Below are positions 35,395-44,586 of a stretch of 64,000 nt of DNA, piece by piece (within the stretch, counting starts at the first letter, position 1; every line of letters starts with the position of its first letter). The translations under genes were made by a program, and so were the position numbers. The stretch is from contig CAWDKH010000004.1 in assembly GCA_963802905.1 (NCBI GenBank), positions 310,001 through 374,000 on the forward strand, in the 5' to 3' direction. Under the pieces are notes generated by a model. It saw only the letters and a program-made list of their open reading frames with translations, was not told the origin of the DNA and searched no databases. This DNA is from DASQFQ01 sp963802905. Lineage in GTDB: Bacteria > Actinomycetota > Thermoleophilia > Solirubrobacterales > Solirubrobacteraceae.

Positions 35395-36336
35395 TCAGGC
35401 GGCCGCGGCGATGACCGGCGCGACGCGGTCGAGCGCCACGGCGTGCGCGACGCGCGATCCCGTGCCGATCGCGTTGGCCACCGACCGCGAGTGCGCGGTC
35501 GCCGCGTCGCCTGCCGCGTACACGCCGGCGACGTTCGTCCGCCCGTCGGCGTCCGTGACGATCGTCCCGGCCTCGGTCAAGTCGCATCCGAGCGCGGCGG
35601 CGAGTCCGTTCGGCTGGTCCCGCCGCGTGTTCACGAACAGCGCCTCGCGGCGCTCGGCCGGGCCGTGCGAGAACTCGATCTGCGTGAGGCGGCCATCGTT
35701 GCCGACGAGCCGGGCGATCGGCTCCGTCCGGACCCGCACGCCCGCGGCGGCCAGCTGCGCGGCGCCGGGGTTCGGCGCGCCGTCCGTGCACAGCACGACG
35801 TCGTTGCTCCACCCGGCGAGCACGAGCGCCGAGCGCACGGCGCCGGGCCCGCTGCCGCGGAACGCCAGTGGCCGGTCGCGCACCTCCCAGCCGTCGCAGA
35901 ACGCGCAGTGGAACACCGACTGCCCCCACAGCGCCGCGATGCCAGGCAGCGGCGGCGGGTCGTAGCGCAACCCGTGCGCCAGCACGATCGAATGGGCGCG
36001 GACCGGCGCCGTGTCCGTCGGCGCCACCACAAACCCGTCCGCCGTCGGCTCGACATCCTCGACGGCGCCATGGCGGACCTCGACGTTCGCATGCTGCTCG
36101 AGTTGCCGCCGCCCGCTGCGCCGCAGGTCCGCCGGCTTCACCCGATCGTGCCCGAGCAACCCGCCGACGCCCTGGGACACGGCGTTGGCCGGCCGGTCGT
36201 TGTCGAGCAGGAGCACGCGCCGGTTCGCCCGACCCAGCACCAGCGCCGCGCTCAGGCCCGCGGGACCGCCGCCGACGACCACCGCGTCGTACGGAGCGGT
36301 GCGCCAAGCATCGAGGTGAGCGGGGCGGGAGGTCAT
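35395..36336 (-). CDS. thioredoxin-reductase-like FAD/NAD(P)H oxidoreductase
   Basis: A 313-residue flavoprotein: FAD-binding motif VVVGGGPAGLSAALVLGR (residue 17 on), redox CxxC in FHCAFCDGWE (about residue 140), a degenerate NAD(P) motif FRGSGPGAVRSALVLAG, and the C-terminal FAD segment NVAGVYAAGDAA. Size and order match the thioredoxin reductase family. The NAD motif lacks the full GxGxxG/A and no thioredoxin gene is adjacent, so another partner such as ferredoxin or a small thiol is possible. The start is the ATG just before the first strand. Confidence 0.85.
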   Translation of the reverse strand: MTSRPAHLDAWRTAPYDAVVVGGGPAGLSAALVLGRANRRVLLLDNDRPANAVSQGVGGLLGHDRVKPADLRRSGRRQLEQHANVEVRHGAVEDVEPTADGFVVAPTDTAPVRAHSIVLAHGLRYDPPPLPGIAALWGQSVFHCAFCDGWEVRDRPLAFRGSGPGAVRSALVLAGWSNDVVLCTDGAPNPGAAQLAAAGVRVRTEPIARLVGNDGRLTQIEFSHGPAERREALFVNTRRDQPNGLAAALGCDLTEAGTIVTDADGRTNVAGVYAAGDAATAHSRSVANAIGTGSRVAHAVALDRVAPVIAAAA

Positions 36337-36422
36337 GGCAAGGATGTAGACGCCACAATCGCCGTGACTCATCCCTCGCCTGCGAGATCCGGGGGTTAGC
36401 CGCACCTCGATCCAGGAGTTCC

Positions 36423-37526
36423 GTGGAGCACGACCTCGTCTGGCCGAACGCCGAGAGCGCCGCCAACTCGGATCCTTGGCTGATCGCCAATCACGACCGC
36501 ATCCGGTTGATGCAGCCGCGGGTCCTGGTCGTCAACTTCGTCCACGGCCTCGGTGAGGCGGAGGCGCGCGACAAGGTCGAGTGGCTGTGCCGAGCACTGG
36601 GGGAGTCCTCGCGCTGGCAAGGCTTCCGCGACCCCGCGGCACCCGCGTTCCTGGACTACCGCATCGTCCACATCGCGGACCTGACCGAGCCGCGCGGAAC
36701 GGTGGATCGCAACTCCGCGCGCTTCCCCCGCACGGCCGACGGCGTCGGCTTCGACTACGGCGCGCTGCACGAGATGCGGCTCTACGACGGGCTGCGCCTG
36801 GACGAGCTGGCGGAGCGCGGTCTGATCAACGAGGTCTGGTTGCTCGCCGATCACACCGCCCACAGCGCGCCGTGGGAGACCGTCGAGGTCAAGCGGGCCT
36901 ACGACTACGACTTCCAGCCGCAGGGGTTCGAGCCGCAGGCCGGCAACTCAGGCGCGCACGATGCGCCCTGGATCGGGCGCAGCCTGCGGATCCTGTTCGT
37001 CAACTTCGCCCGTGGCGTCGGCTGCGCCATGGAGAGCCTCGCCCATTCGCTCGAGCGGATGGCGACCTGCGGGGCGCTTCCCTACTACGAGCGCTACTTC
37101 CGCGAGTTCGCGATGCTCGACCTCGATCGGCGCTTCGGGCTGCCCTTCGAGTCGCTGTACCTCTGCGAGCACCCGGTCGCCTACCCGACGCCCTCGAGCC
37201 TGCAGTACCGCGCGGGCTGGCGCCGGCGCACCGTGCACGACTACGTGGTCGCGGGCGGGAACGTCCACTTCATGCCCAACGGCCGCGACGACTACGACCT
37301 CGACAACCGCGCGCCGGTCCTCTCGACCATCGAGACCTGGCGGCAGCCGGGAGAGGTCGCACTTCCGTGGACTCCTGACGTCCTCGAGCGCTACCGGGAG
37401 CTGGCGCCGGACTGCATGGGTCGCTGGGTCGTCTACTGGCGCCAGAACATGCCCGGGCTCGACACCACCGCGCTCGACGACGACGGCCGTCCGATGAAGA
37501 ACTGGTGGCCGTTCCTCTTCTACTGA
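36423..37526 (+). CDS. conserved-looking hypothetical protein, soluble
   Basis: A 367-residue soluble protein starting at a GTG with AGGAG five bases before it. Landmarks are VLVVNFVHGLGEAEARDKVEW, FDYGALHEMRLYDGLRLDELAERG, EVWLLADHTAHSAPWETVE, a second RILFVNFARGVGCAMESLAHS and VAGGNVHFMPNGRDDYDL. The two LVNF segments and His/Asp-rich loops suggest an enzyme, perhaps metal-dependent, but no known family is recognised. It overlaps the stop of a convergent small membrane protein by a few bases. Confidence 0.72.
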   Translation: MEHDLVWPNAESAANSDPWLIANHDRIRLMQPRVLVVNFVHGLGEAEARDKVEWLCRALGESSRWQGFRDPAAPAFLDYRIVHIADLTEPRGTVDRNSARFPRTADGVGFDYGALHEMRLYDGLRLDELAERGLINEVWLLADHTAHSAPWETVEVKRAYDYDFQPQGFEPQAGNSGAHDAPWIGRSLRILFVNFARGVGCAMESLAHSLERMATCGALPYYERYFREFAMLDLDRRFGLPFESLYLCEHPVAYPTPSSLQYRAGWRRRTVHDYVVAGGNVHFMPNGRDDYDLDNRAPVLSTIETWRQPGEVALPWTPDVLERYRELAPDCMGRWVVYWRQNMPGLDTTALDDDGRPMKNWWPFLFY

Positions 37527-37708
37527 TCTCGGTCGAGCCGGCGCACGATCAGCACGACGATGCCGATAAAGACGGCCAGCGCGACGACCTGGACCAGCAG
37601 CGACACGGCCGTGCTCGAGTCCTCGGTCGCCCGCCGCAGGCCGCCGAACAGGAGCGTGCCCGCGAAGAAGGCCACCAGGGTCCAGAGCACGGTGTTGTTG
37701 CGCGGCAT
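37520..37708 (-). CDS. small two-helix membrane protein
   Basis: A 62-residue protein with two hydrophobic helices (VLWTLVAFFAGTLLFGGL and VSLLVQVVALAVFIGIVVLIV) and a basic C-terminus (RRLDRDQ). No family is recognised. It ends inside the stop region of the convergent upstream gene. Confidence 0.65.
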   Translation of the reverse strand: MPRNNTVLWTLVAFFAGTLLFGGLRRATEDSSTAVSLLVQVVALAVFIGIVVLIVRRLDRDQ

Positions 37709-37800
37709 GGGGCAGACGCTACTGGCAGCAGGTCCCGGGAATAATCCACGGGCGGTCGAGTCTATGGGTCATAGCTTTTCGTCCCCTCTGAGGAGAACCC

Positions 37801-39570
37801 ATGTCTCTCGCCATCCGCGCGCGCCTTGTGCTCGCCGCCGCCACGTTCGCCGCCGCTCTCGCGATGACGGCCGATCGCGCTGACGCCGCCTTCACGCCCG
37901 CGGTCAAGGACCGGACACTGCTCGTCACCGGCGATGCCACGAGCGAGAAGCTCGCGCTGCGCATTCCGCCGAATGCGCCGACGACCCTCGAGATCGACGT
38001 CGGCGACAACGGATCGGCTGAGTTCAGGCTCCCGCGCGCGAGCTTCGACCGCATCCGCGTGTTCGCGGGCGACGGTGCCGACCGTGTCCGCGTCGATGAC
38101 GCCGGGGTCCGCGGCGCCCCCGCACCGCCCACCACCCTCGAGGGCCAGGGCGGGGCGGACACGCTCATCGGCGGCCGCGGCGCCGACACGCTCAACGGCG
38201 GCGACGGCAATGACCTCGTCGACGGCAACGGCGGCAACGACTCGGTCGAGGGCGGCGCTGGGTTCGACACGCTCAGCTTCAACGGCAGCGCGGGCGCCGA
38301 CCAGCTGCGACTGACCGCCGATGGCGCGCGCGCACGGCTCACGCGAGACGTCGGAGCGAGCACGCTCGACAGCGGTGGCGTCGAGCGGCTCGACATCGCC
38401 CCGCTCGGCGGAGACGACACGCTGACGCTCGGTGACGTCGCGGGCACCGGCGTGCAGGAGGTCCACCCGGACCTCGCGGGCGGGTCGGACCGGCTGATCC
38501 TCGACGGCACGAGCAAGGACGACATCGTCAACGCCATCAGCGCCACCGCCGGGAGGACCTCCATCATCGGCCTGCCGGCCTTCGTCGACGTCGTGAACGC
38601 CGACCCGGCCAGCGACGAGCTGACGATCAACGGGCTCGCGGGCAACGACCGGATCGACGCCAGCGGCACCGCCAACGCGTTCAAGCTCGTCGCGGACGGC
38701 GGCCCCGGCAACGACAACCTCTTCGGCGGCAGTGGCGCCGACACGCTCAGCGGCGGCGACGGCAACGACTTCGTCGACGGCAGGCGCGGGGCGGACGTCG
38801 TAAACCTTGGAGCCGGCAACGACCTGGTCAGCATGCGGGCCGGCGATGGCCGCGACACGCTCGAGGGGCAGTCGGGGACTGACGCCATCTCGTTCAGCGG
38901 CACCGCGGCCGGCGAGCAGTTCGACGTCTCTGCCGCCGGGCAGCGCGCGCGCCTCAGCGTTGGCGGCGCCGTCGCCGTCGACGCCGGTGGCGTCGAGACG
39001 CTCAGCGTGTTCTCGTTCGGCGGGGCCGACCGCTTGGGCGTCGGCGACCTGTCCGGGAGCGGGCTGACGCTCGTCGACGCCAGCCTCTTCGACTTCGCCG
39101 TGCCGGGCGGTAATCAGGATGTCGTTCGGGTGGACGGGACCGGCGCGGACGACAAGGTCACGGCCGCGGGGGACGCGAGCGTCATCAACGTCACCGGCCT
39201 CTCCGCCAAGGTCAGACTGACCGGCACGGCGGCCGCCGGCGACCGGCTCGAGATCAACGGCCTCGCCGGGATCGACACCATCGACAGCACGGGCCTGCCA
39301 CCGGCCGAGATGCAGTTCAGGGCGGACGGCGGGGCCGGCGATGACGTCCTTCTCGGCGGCGACGGCGACGACGTCCTGTCCGGCGGCGACGGCGCGGACG
39401 TGGTGTTCGCCGGTAGCGGCGACAACGTCGGCTTCGGCGGGAGCGGCGACGACATCCTGCGCGGCGAGGAGGGCGACGACTTCTTCGACGGCGGCCCCGG
39501 TGACGACATCCTGATCGGCAGCGGCGGCGACGACGTCCTGCTCAACGGCGAGGTGGTGTTCGACGACTGA
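37801..39570 (+). CDS. secreted calcium-binding RTX-type repeat protein
   Basis: A 589-residue protein. The signal peptide is MSLAIRARLVLAAATFAAAL, cleaved near ADA. Three clusters of calcium-binding nonapeptides GGxGxDxLx lie at about residues 115-150 (GGRGADTLNGGDGNDLVDG), 300-335, and 505-580, the last ending DDILIGSGGDDVLLNG. Between them are beta-rich stretches with NGLAGNDRIDASG-type half repeats. It has no protease, lipase or adhesin domain, so a structural or surface-coat role is likeliest. GAGGAG precedes the ATG. A second protein of this type lies at 53.5 kb. Confidence 0.87.
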   Translation: MSLAIRARLVLAAATFAAALAMTADRADAAFTPAVKDRTLLVTGDATSEKLALRIPPNAPTTLEIDVGDNGSAEFRLPRASFDRIRVFAGDGADRVRVDDAGVRGAPAPPTTLEGQGGADTLIGGRGADTLNGGDGNDLVDGNGGNDSVEGGAGFDTLSFNGSAGADQLRLTADGARARLTRDVGASTLDSGGVERLDIAPLGGDDTLTLGDVAGTGVQEVHPDLAGGSDRLILDGTSKDDIVNAISATAGRTSIIGLPAFVDVVNADPASDELTINGLAGNDRIDASGTANAFKLVADGGPGNDNLFGGSGADTLSGGDGNDFVDGRRGADVVNLGAGNDLVSMRAGDGRDTLEGQSGTDAISFSGTAAGEQFDVSAAGQRARLSVGGAVAVDAGGVETLSVFSFGGADRLGVGDLSGSGLTLVDASLFDFAVPGGNQDVVRVDGTGADDKVTAAGDASVINVTGLSAKVRLTGTAAAGDRLEINGLAGIDTIDSTGLPPAEMQFRADGGAGDDVLLGGDGDDVLSGGDGADVVFAGSGDNVGFGGSGDDILRGEEGDDFFDGGPGDDILIGSGGDDVLLNGEVVFDD

Positions 39571-39573
39571 GGT

Positions 39574-40461
39574 TCAGCGCACGCGCTTCAAATACCCGCG
39601 CGGGTTGAACGTGAGGAAGAACTTGTGCATCGACTCGTCGATCTCGAACTCGTCGTTCTCCGCCAGGAACTTTTTGATGGCGGGCCACGGCCCGCGGGCG
39701 ACGCGGGTCGTCACCGGGTTGCCGCCGGCATGGCTGTCCTCGACGACGATGTGCCAGCCGACCGGCACGCGCGGACTCCACAGCCGCAGCTCCGCGAGGA
39801 CGTGATCGCGCGAGTGGTTCGAGTCGAGCACGATCAGCGGCTTGCCGTCGCCGACCAGTTCGTCGACGGACTCCGCGATCGCCGGGTCGATGGACGAGCC
39901 GGTCAGGTAGGTGATCCGCGGATGGTCCGGCCGGTTGGGCTCGGGCTTCGTGTCGATCGTGATGACCTGCCCGTGGCCGATGAGGTCGAACAGCCGCGCG
40001 AAGTAGTAGGCACTCCCGCCGTACTTCGTACCGGCCTCGATGACCACGTCGGGACGGAACTCGTGGATCATCTCCTGGTAGAGCCAGAGGTCCATCGGGT
40101 TCTTCCAGACCGTCACGCCCTCGAAGCGCGTGTTCTTCCAGGTCTGTCTGGGCGAGTGGTAGTAGAGGCGGTGGAACTGCTCGATGAGAGCCTTGCGGAC
40201 CGCGGGTGACGGCCGGCCGTGCCACAGCTCCCCTTCGGCGAGCGTGCGGAACGCCTTCGCGAGCGCCGTGTCGGCGCCGTCCGCCGGCCGGCCGTCCTCG
40301 ACCGCGCGCTGGGCGATGCGCGTCGCCGCGCGGAGCGTCGCCTCATCCAGCGCCTCGCTGCGTACGCGCCGCGACGCGAGCGTCCGGTACCGGCGGATCA
40401 CGAAGTCGTCCATGCGAGGGACGACGACGCGCCTGAGAGATTGAGGGACTTTCAGAACCAT
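39574..40461 (-). CDS. CmcI-like (cephalosporin hydroxylase family) methyltransferase
   Basis: A 295-residue class I SAM-methyltransferase fold of the CmcI type. Seen are the SAM loop VVIEAGTKYGGSAYYFARLF, an acidic strand end VITIDTKPEPN, LIVLDSNHSRDHVLAEL and WHIVVEDSHAGGNP. Despite the family name, members act as O-methyltransferases on sugars or antibiotics or as glycan modifiers. A helical N-terminal region of about 110 residues precedes the core. It converges with the RTX-type gene and is followed by an unrelated transporter. Confidence 0.82.
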   Translation of the reverse strand: MVLKVPQSLRRVVVPRMDDFVIRRYRTLASRRVRSEALDEATLRAATRIAQRAVEDGRPADGADTALAKAFRTLAEGELWHGRPSPAVRKALIEQFHRLYYHSPRQTWKNTRFEGVTVWKNPMDLWLYQEMIHEFRPDVVIEAGTKYGGSAYYFARLFDLIGHGQVITIDTKPEPNRPDHPRITYLTGSSIDPAIAESVDELVGDGKPLIVLDSNHSRDHVLAELRLWSPRVPVGWHIVVEDSHAGGNPVTTRVARGPWPAIKKFLAENDEFEIDESMHKFFLTFNPRGYLKRVR

Positions 40462-40478
40462 GGTCGGACGGCAGGTTC

Positions 40479-41540
40479 TCAGACTCGCGCGCCTGACCGC
40501 GCCCGCAGCATGAACCGCACAGCCAGCGGCGCCAGCAGGACCATCGCGATCACGCGCAGCGTCTGGACCGCGACGACGAACGTCGTGTTGGCGCCGGCGC
40601 CGAACGCGAGCGCCAGCACTGCGTAGAGGCCGCCGGGCGTGGTCGCCAGATAGGCGTCGAGCAGCGTCGCGGACGTGGTGGCGGCGAGCAGCGCCGCGAG
40701 GCCGAAGCTGGCGGCGAGGAGGAACGCGATCGACGCCAGCACCGGGAGCGTGAGGCGCCCGAGCAGGCGCACCGTGTCGAGCGTGAAGCTCAGGCCGACG
40801 CGCAGGCCGATGATCGCGAACGCCGTCTCGCTGACCAGCGACGGCACGGCGAAGTCGTCGAGCACGCCGGACAGCACGAGCGCGCCGGTGAGCAGCATCG
40901 GGACGAGCAGCACGCCCGCGGTGATGCGCGCGCGCACGCCCGCCACCGCCCCCAGGCCCGCGAGCGCGGCGGTCTCGAGCCAGGCGGCCGGCTCGCCGAA
41001 CGTGTCCGCGCTCGGCAGGTTGCCGCCGCCTCCCCCGTGCTGCCCGCCGAAGAACACGGCGATCCCGACGGGTGTGAGCAGGACGACGACGAGCACGCGC
41101 AGGTACTGCATGAACGCCACGAGCCGGTCGTCGGCGCCGAGCTCGCCCGACATGCCGACGATCCCCGACGCGCCGCCGGCGATCATGCCGAGCGCCGCGG
41201 TCGGCGGGTCCAGCGCGGTCGTGCGCGCGAGCACCTCGCCGCAGAGAAGGCTGAGCCCGAGCGTCGCGAGCGAGACGAGCGCGACCGGGAGCCACGAGTC
41301 GGCGAGCGCGCTCAGCGCGTCGGCCTCGAGGTAGGCGCCGAGCGAGACGCCGGCGACGGCCTGCGCGCCGCGGAACGCCAGAGGGTCGACGTCGAGCTCC
41401 CGCGGGCGCACGAGCGCGATCGCGAGGCCGACCAGCAGTGCCGCGAACAGATAGGAGGAGGGGAGCCCGGCGACGTCGAGCAGCAGCCCGCCGGCGACCA
41501 CCCCGGCAGCGATCCCCGCCCAGATCGTCAGGCGCCGCAC
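40479..41540 (-). CDS. AbrB-family membrane protein (putative transporter)
   Basis: A 353-residue protein of two homologous halves, each with about five helices and a G-rich re-entrant segment (TAALGMIAGGASGIVGMSGEL in the first half, ATTPGGLYAVLALAFGAG in the second). This is the pattern of the AbrB/DUF family once called ammonia monooxygenase regulators. A His/Gly-rich cytoplasmic loop (QHGGGGG) separates the halves. The substrate is unknown. Confidence 0.82.
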   Translation of the reverse strand: MRRLTIWAGIAAGVVAGGLLLDVAGLPSSYLFAALLVGLAIALVRPRELDVDPLAFRGAQAVAGVSLGAYLEADALSALADSWLPVALVSLATLGLSLLCGEVLARTTALDPPTAALGMIAGGASGIVGMSGELGADDRLVAFMQYLRVLVVVLLTPVGIAVFFGGQHGGGGGNLPSADTFGEPAAWLETAALAGLGAVAGVRARITAGVLLVPMLLTGALVLSGVLDDFAVPSLVSETAFAIIGLRVGLSFTLDTVRLLGRLTLPVLASIAFLLAASFGLAALLAATTSATLLDAYLATTPGGLYAVLALAFGAGANTTFVVAVQTLRVIAMVLLAPLAVRFMLRARSGARV

Positions 41541-41561
41541 GCCGTCCAGGCTAGAAGCGCG

Positions 41562-42716
41562 CTAGTTCAGCGAGATCCGCGCGTGGATCCGTGTGCCGCG
41601 CCCCGGCGGGCTCGACACGTGCAGCGCGCCCTGCAGCGCGGCGACCCGGTCGGCGAGCCCGCGCAGGCCGGAGCCGGCGGACGCGTCCGCGCCGCCGACG
41701 CCGTCGTCGAGCACCTCGATCTCGAGCTCCTCGCCGACCACGCGCACGCCGACCGACGCCCGCGACGCACGCGCGTACTTGCCGACGTTCGTGAGCGCCT
41801 CGGCGACGACGAAGTACGCGGTCGTCTCGACCGACATCGGCAATCGCTCGTCGAGCTCGGCGTCGAGGTCGACCGGCAGGGGCGCGCGCCCGGCGAGCGA
41901 CTCGAGCGCGGCGTGCAGCCCGCGGTCGGTGAGCACCGACGGGTGGATGCCGGCGGCCAGCTCGCGCAGGTCGCCGATCGCCGCCTGGGCGTGGTCGAGC
42001 GCCTCGTCGACGAGCTCCCGGGAACGCCCGGGGTCGCCCCAGCGCTTCTGCGCGAGCTGCAGGCTGATGACCACGCTGACCAGCCGCTGCTGCGCGCCGT
42101 CGTGGAGGTCGCGCCCCACCCGCCGGCGCTCCTCGTCGCCGGCCTTGAGGATGCGCGCGCGCGACGCCGCGAGCTGCTCGCGGGCGTCGGTGTTGGCGAG
42201 CGCGTCGGTGATCAGCTGGGCGAAGGTCGAGAGCCGGCGCTCGGCGTTGGGGGGCAGGTGGTAGGGCCGCGCGTCGGCGGCGATCACCGCGCCCCACAGG
42301 CGGCCCGCGACCACGATCGGCGCGCCGACCGCCGAGCGGATGCCGACCGCCCGCAGCCGCTGCGCGAGCTCGTCGTCGAACTCGCTGTAGTCGTCGACGC
42401 GGACCGTGCGGCCGCTGCGGTGCACGCGCGGCGCGACCGTCTCGCCGTCGAGCGGGAGCGGCACCGACGCGACCGGGAAGAACGGCGCGCCCTCCAGCGC
42501 CCACGCGCCGACGATCGACGCCGTGCCGTTGTCCTCGTAGCGGACGAGGTTGGTGGTCGTGACCCCGAGGACGCAGCCGACCTCCTCGCACACGCTCTCG
42601 AAGACGGTTGCGGCGGGGACGTCGCGCGCGACCAGCACCGCCACCCGCCGCAGCGCCGCCTGTTCTTGGACGAGCGCCTCGAGGCGTGCGACGGTGCCGT
42701 CGTTCTCCTCGATCAT
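41562..42716 (-). CDS. GAF-domain sensor histidine kinase (NarL/DegS type)
   Basis: A 384-residue cytoplasmic kinase. A GAF domain at about residues 15-165 is followed by the HisKA_3 dimerisation helix with the phosphorylated His in ERRRVGRDLHDGAQQRLV, and a HATPase domain with N-box VAEALTNVGKYARAS and G-box VLDDGVGGADASAGSGLRGL. No membrane helix is seen, so it senses an internal signal through GAF. Its ATG overlaps the stop of the response-regulator gene upstream, so the two form one unit. Confidence 0.9.
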   Translation of the reverse strand: MIEENDGTVARLEALVQEQAALRRVAVLVARDVPAATVFESVCEEVGCVLGVTTTNLVRYEDNGTASIVGAWALEGAPFFPVASVPLPLDGETVAPRVHRSGRTVRVDDYSEFDDELAQRLRAVGIRSAVGAPIVVAGRLWGAVIAADARPYHLPPNAERRLSTFAQLITDALANTDAREQLAASRARILKAGDEERRRVGRDLHDGAQQRLVSVVISLQLAQKRWGDPGRSRELVDEALDHAQAAIGDLRELAAGIHPSVLTDRGLHAALESLAGRAPLPVDLDAELDERLPMSVETTAYFVVAEALTNVGKYARASRASVGVRVVGEELEIEVLDDGVGGADASAGSGLRGLADRVAALQGALHVSSPPGRGTRIHARISLN

Positions 42717-43360
42717 GGGGAGCGGAGGAACGTCAGCACCGCGAGCACGCGCCGGTGCGGCTCGAAGTCGCGCTCGAGATCGAGCTTCTCGAAGATCGCG
42801 GTGACGTGCTTCTCGACGGCGCTCTCGGTGACCACGAGCGACTCGGCGATCCCGTGGTTGGAGCGGCCCTGGGCCATCAGCTCGAGCACGTCGCGCTCGC
42901 GCGGGCTGAGCTCCTCGACCGGGTCGGCCTCGCGGGTGCGCGCGAGCATGCGCGTCACGACCTCGGGGTCGAGCACGGAGCCGCCCTCGCCGACGCGGCG
43001 CACCGCCTCGGCGAACTCGTCGAGGTCGCCGACGCGGTCCTTGAGCAGGTAGCCGACGCCCTCGGCGCTCTCGCCGATCAGGTCGACCGCGTAGCGCTCC
43101 TCGATGTACTGCGAGAGCACGAGCACGCGCGTGGTGGGATGCGCGGAGCGGATGTGGATCGCCGCGCGCAGCCCGTCGTCGGTGCGCTCGGGCGGCATCT
43201 GGATGTCGACCACCGCGACGTCCGGCTTGTGGGCGCCGACCTTGCGCCGCAGGTCGACGGCGTCACCCGCCTGGCCGACGACGTCGAAGCCGGCTTCCTC
43301 CAATAACCGCACGATGCCCTCGCGCAGGAGGGCCTGGTCCTCGCCGATCACCACTCGCAT
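42713..43360 (-). CDS. NarL-family response regulator
   Basis: A 215-residue regulator: receiver domain with acidic pocket (VVIGEDQ) and phospho-Asp in VAVVDIQMPP, and a LuxR-type HTH (ELSPRERDVLELMAQGRSNHGIAESLVVTESAVEKHVTAIF, in part). It is partnered with the GAF kinase downstream, with which it overlaps by four bases. The start is the ATG directly before the first receiver strand; an in-frame start 12 codons earlier is less likely. Confidence 0.9.
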   Translation of the reverse strand: MRVVIGEDQALLREGIVRLLEEAGFDVVGQAGDAVDLRRKVGAHKPDVAVVDIQMPPERTDDGLRAAIHIRSAHPTTRVLVLSQYIEERYAVDLIGESAEGVGYLLKDRVGDLDEFAEAVRRVGEGGSVLDPEVVTRMLARTREADPVEELSPRERDVLELMAQGRSNHGIAESLVVTESAVEKHVTAIFEKLDLERDFEPHRRVLAVLTFLRSP

Positions 43361-43392
43361 CTGCCGAGCCTCCCGATCTGGAACGGTACTCC

Positions 43393-43755
43393 TCACGAAG
43401 CGGGATCCCAGAGCGCACCGATTCGCGCGCCCGCCAGTGCCTCCTTGGCTACGAACCGCAGCGCCCCCGCGCGCCGCAACAGCGAGCCGACTGCCTCGTC
43501 GATGTCGGCTGAGGTGAGGACGACCCGCGGCGCCGGCTCCTCCCGGGCCAGCGCCGCGGCAACCGCGAACCCGTCCATGTCGGGCAGGTGCACGTCGAGC
43601 AGCACCCCGTCGGGATGGAGCGACCGTGCCGCTCGCAACGCCGACGCGCCGTCGCCCGCTTCGCCGACGACCGCGTAGCCGCCATCCTCCAGCAGCGTCC
43701 GCGCGAGCTCCCGAAATCCCGCATGATCGTCAACCACGAGCACCGTCCGAACCAT
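43393..43755 (-). CDS. single-domain response regulator
   Basis: A 120-residue receiver domain without an output domain: acidic pair in VLVVDDHAGFRELA, phospho-Asp in GVLLDVHLPDMDGF, conserved Thr/Ser in VVLTSADID and Lys in RFVAKEAL. It lies just upstream of the NarL-type pair on the same strand and probably feeds into or buffers that phosphorelay. Confidence 0.87.
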   Translation of the reverse strand: MVRTVLVVDDHAGFRELARTLLEDGGYAVVGEAGDGASALRAARSLHPDGVLLDVHLPDMDGFAVAAALAREEPAPRVVLTSADIDEAVGSLLRRAGALRFVAKEALAGARIGALWDPAS

Positions 43756-43821
43756 GGCTCTGATGGTTCCACTGTGTCGCGGGCGCCACAGTGGGGCTAG
43801 CCGCAGGTCCGACCCGGACCG

Positions 43822-44586
43822 TCATCGCGTCGCGGTGCGGCGGTATTTGGCCACCGCAAGCGGCGCGAAGATCGCGATCAGCGCCACCGACCACGCGACC
43901 GCGCCCCAGATGCTGTCGCCCGCCGGCGCGTCGAGCCACAGCGCGCGCATCGCATCGACCACGACCGTGATCGGGTTGGCCTCGGCGACCTGCTGGAGCC
44001 CGGACGGCATCGACTCGACCGGCACGAACGCGGCGGAGATGAACGTGATCGGGAAGATCAGCGTGAAGCCGACGCCGTTCGCCGCCTCGGGTGACGAGAC
44101 CGACATCCCGATCAGCGCGAAGATCCACGAGAAGGCGAAGCCGAACAGCAGCAGCAGGCCGACGCCGCCGAGGATCTCGAGCGCGCTCGCGTCGAAGGTG
44201 AACCCGATCAGCAGCCCGGTCGCCAGCAGCACGCCGATCGACAGCAGGTTCGTCAGCACGTCCGCGAGCGTGCGGCCGGCGAGCACCGAGGCGCGCGCGG
44301 TCGGCAGCGAGCGGAAGCGGTCGATCAGGCCCTTCTTGAGGTCCTCGGCGAGGCCGAGCGCGGTCACGAACCCGCCGAACGCGATGTTCTGGACGATGAT
44401 CCCCGGGATCAGGAAGTCGACGTAGTCGTAGCCCGGCGTGCTGATCGCGCCGCCGAACACGTAGACGAACAGCAGCACGAACATCACCGGCTGGATCGTG
44501 AAGCCGATCAGCAGGTCGGGGGCGCGCGGAAGCCGCACGAGGTTGCGCTCGGCCATCACCAGCGCGTCGGACGCGAGCCGGGTCAT
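43822..44586 (-). CDS. ABC-2 type transporter permease (DrrB-like)
   Basis: A 254-residue permease with six helices; typical segments are NLVRLPRAPDLLIGFTIQPV, FLIPGIIVQNIAFGG, DRFRSLPTARASVLAGRTLAD and NPITVVVDAMRAL, all of the DrrB daunorubicin-exporter group. The ATG overlaps the stop of the ATPase gene (ATGA). Together they would export a drug-like or lipid compound. Confidence 0.9.
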   Translation of the reverse strand: MTRLASDALVMAERNLVRLPRAPDLLIGFTIQPVMFVLLFVYVFGGAISTPGYDYVDFLIPGIIVQNIAFGGFVTALGLAEDLKKGLIDRFRSLPTARASVLAGRTLADVLTNLLSIGVLLATGLLIGFTFDASALEILGGVGLLLLFGFAFSWIFALIGMSVSSPEAANGVGFTLIFPITFISAAFVPVESMPSGLQQVAEANPITVVVDAMRALWLDAPAGDSIWGAVAWSVALIAIFAPLAVAKYRRTATR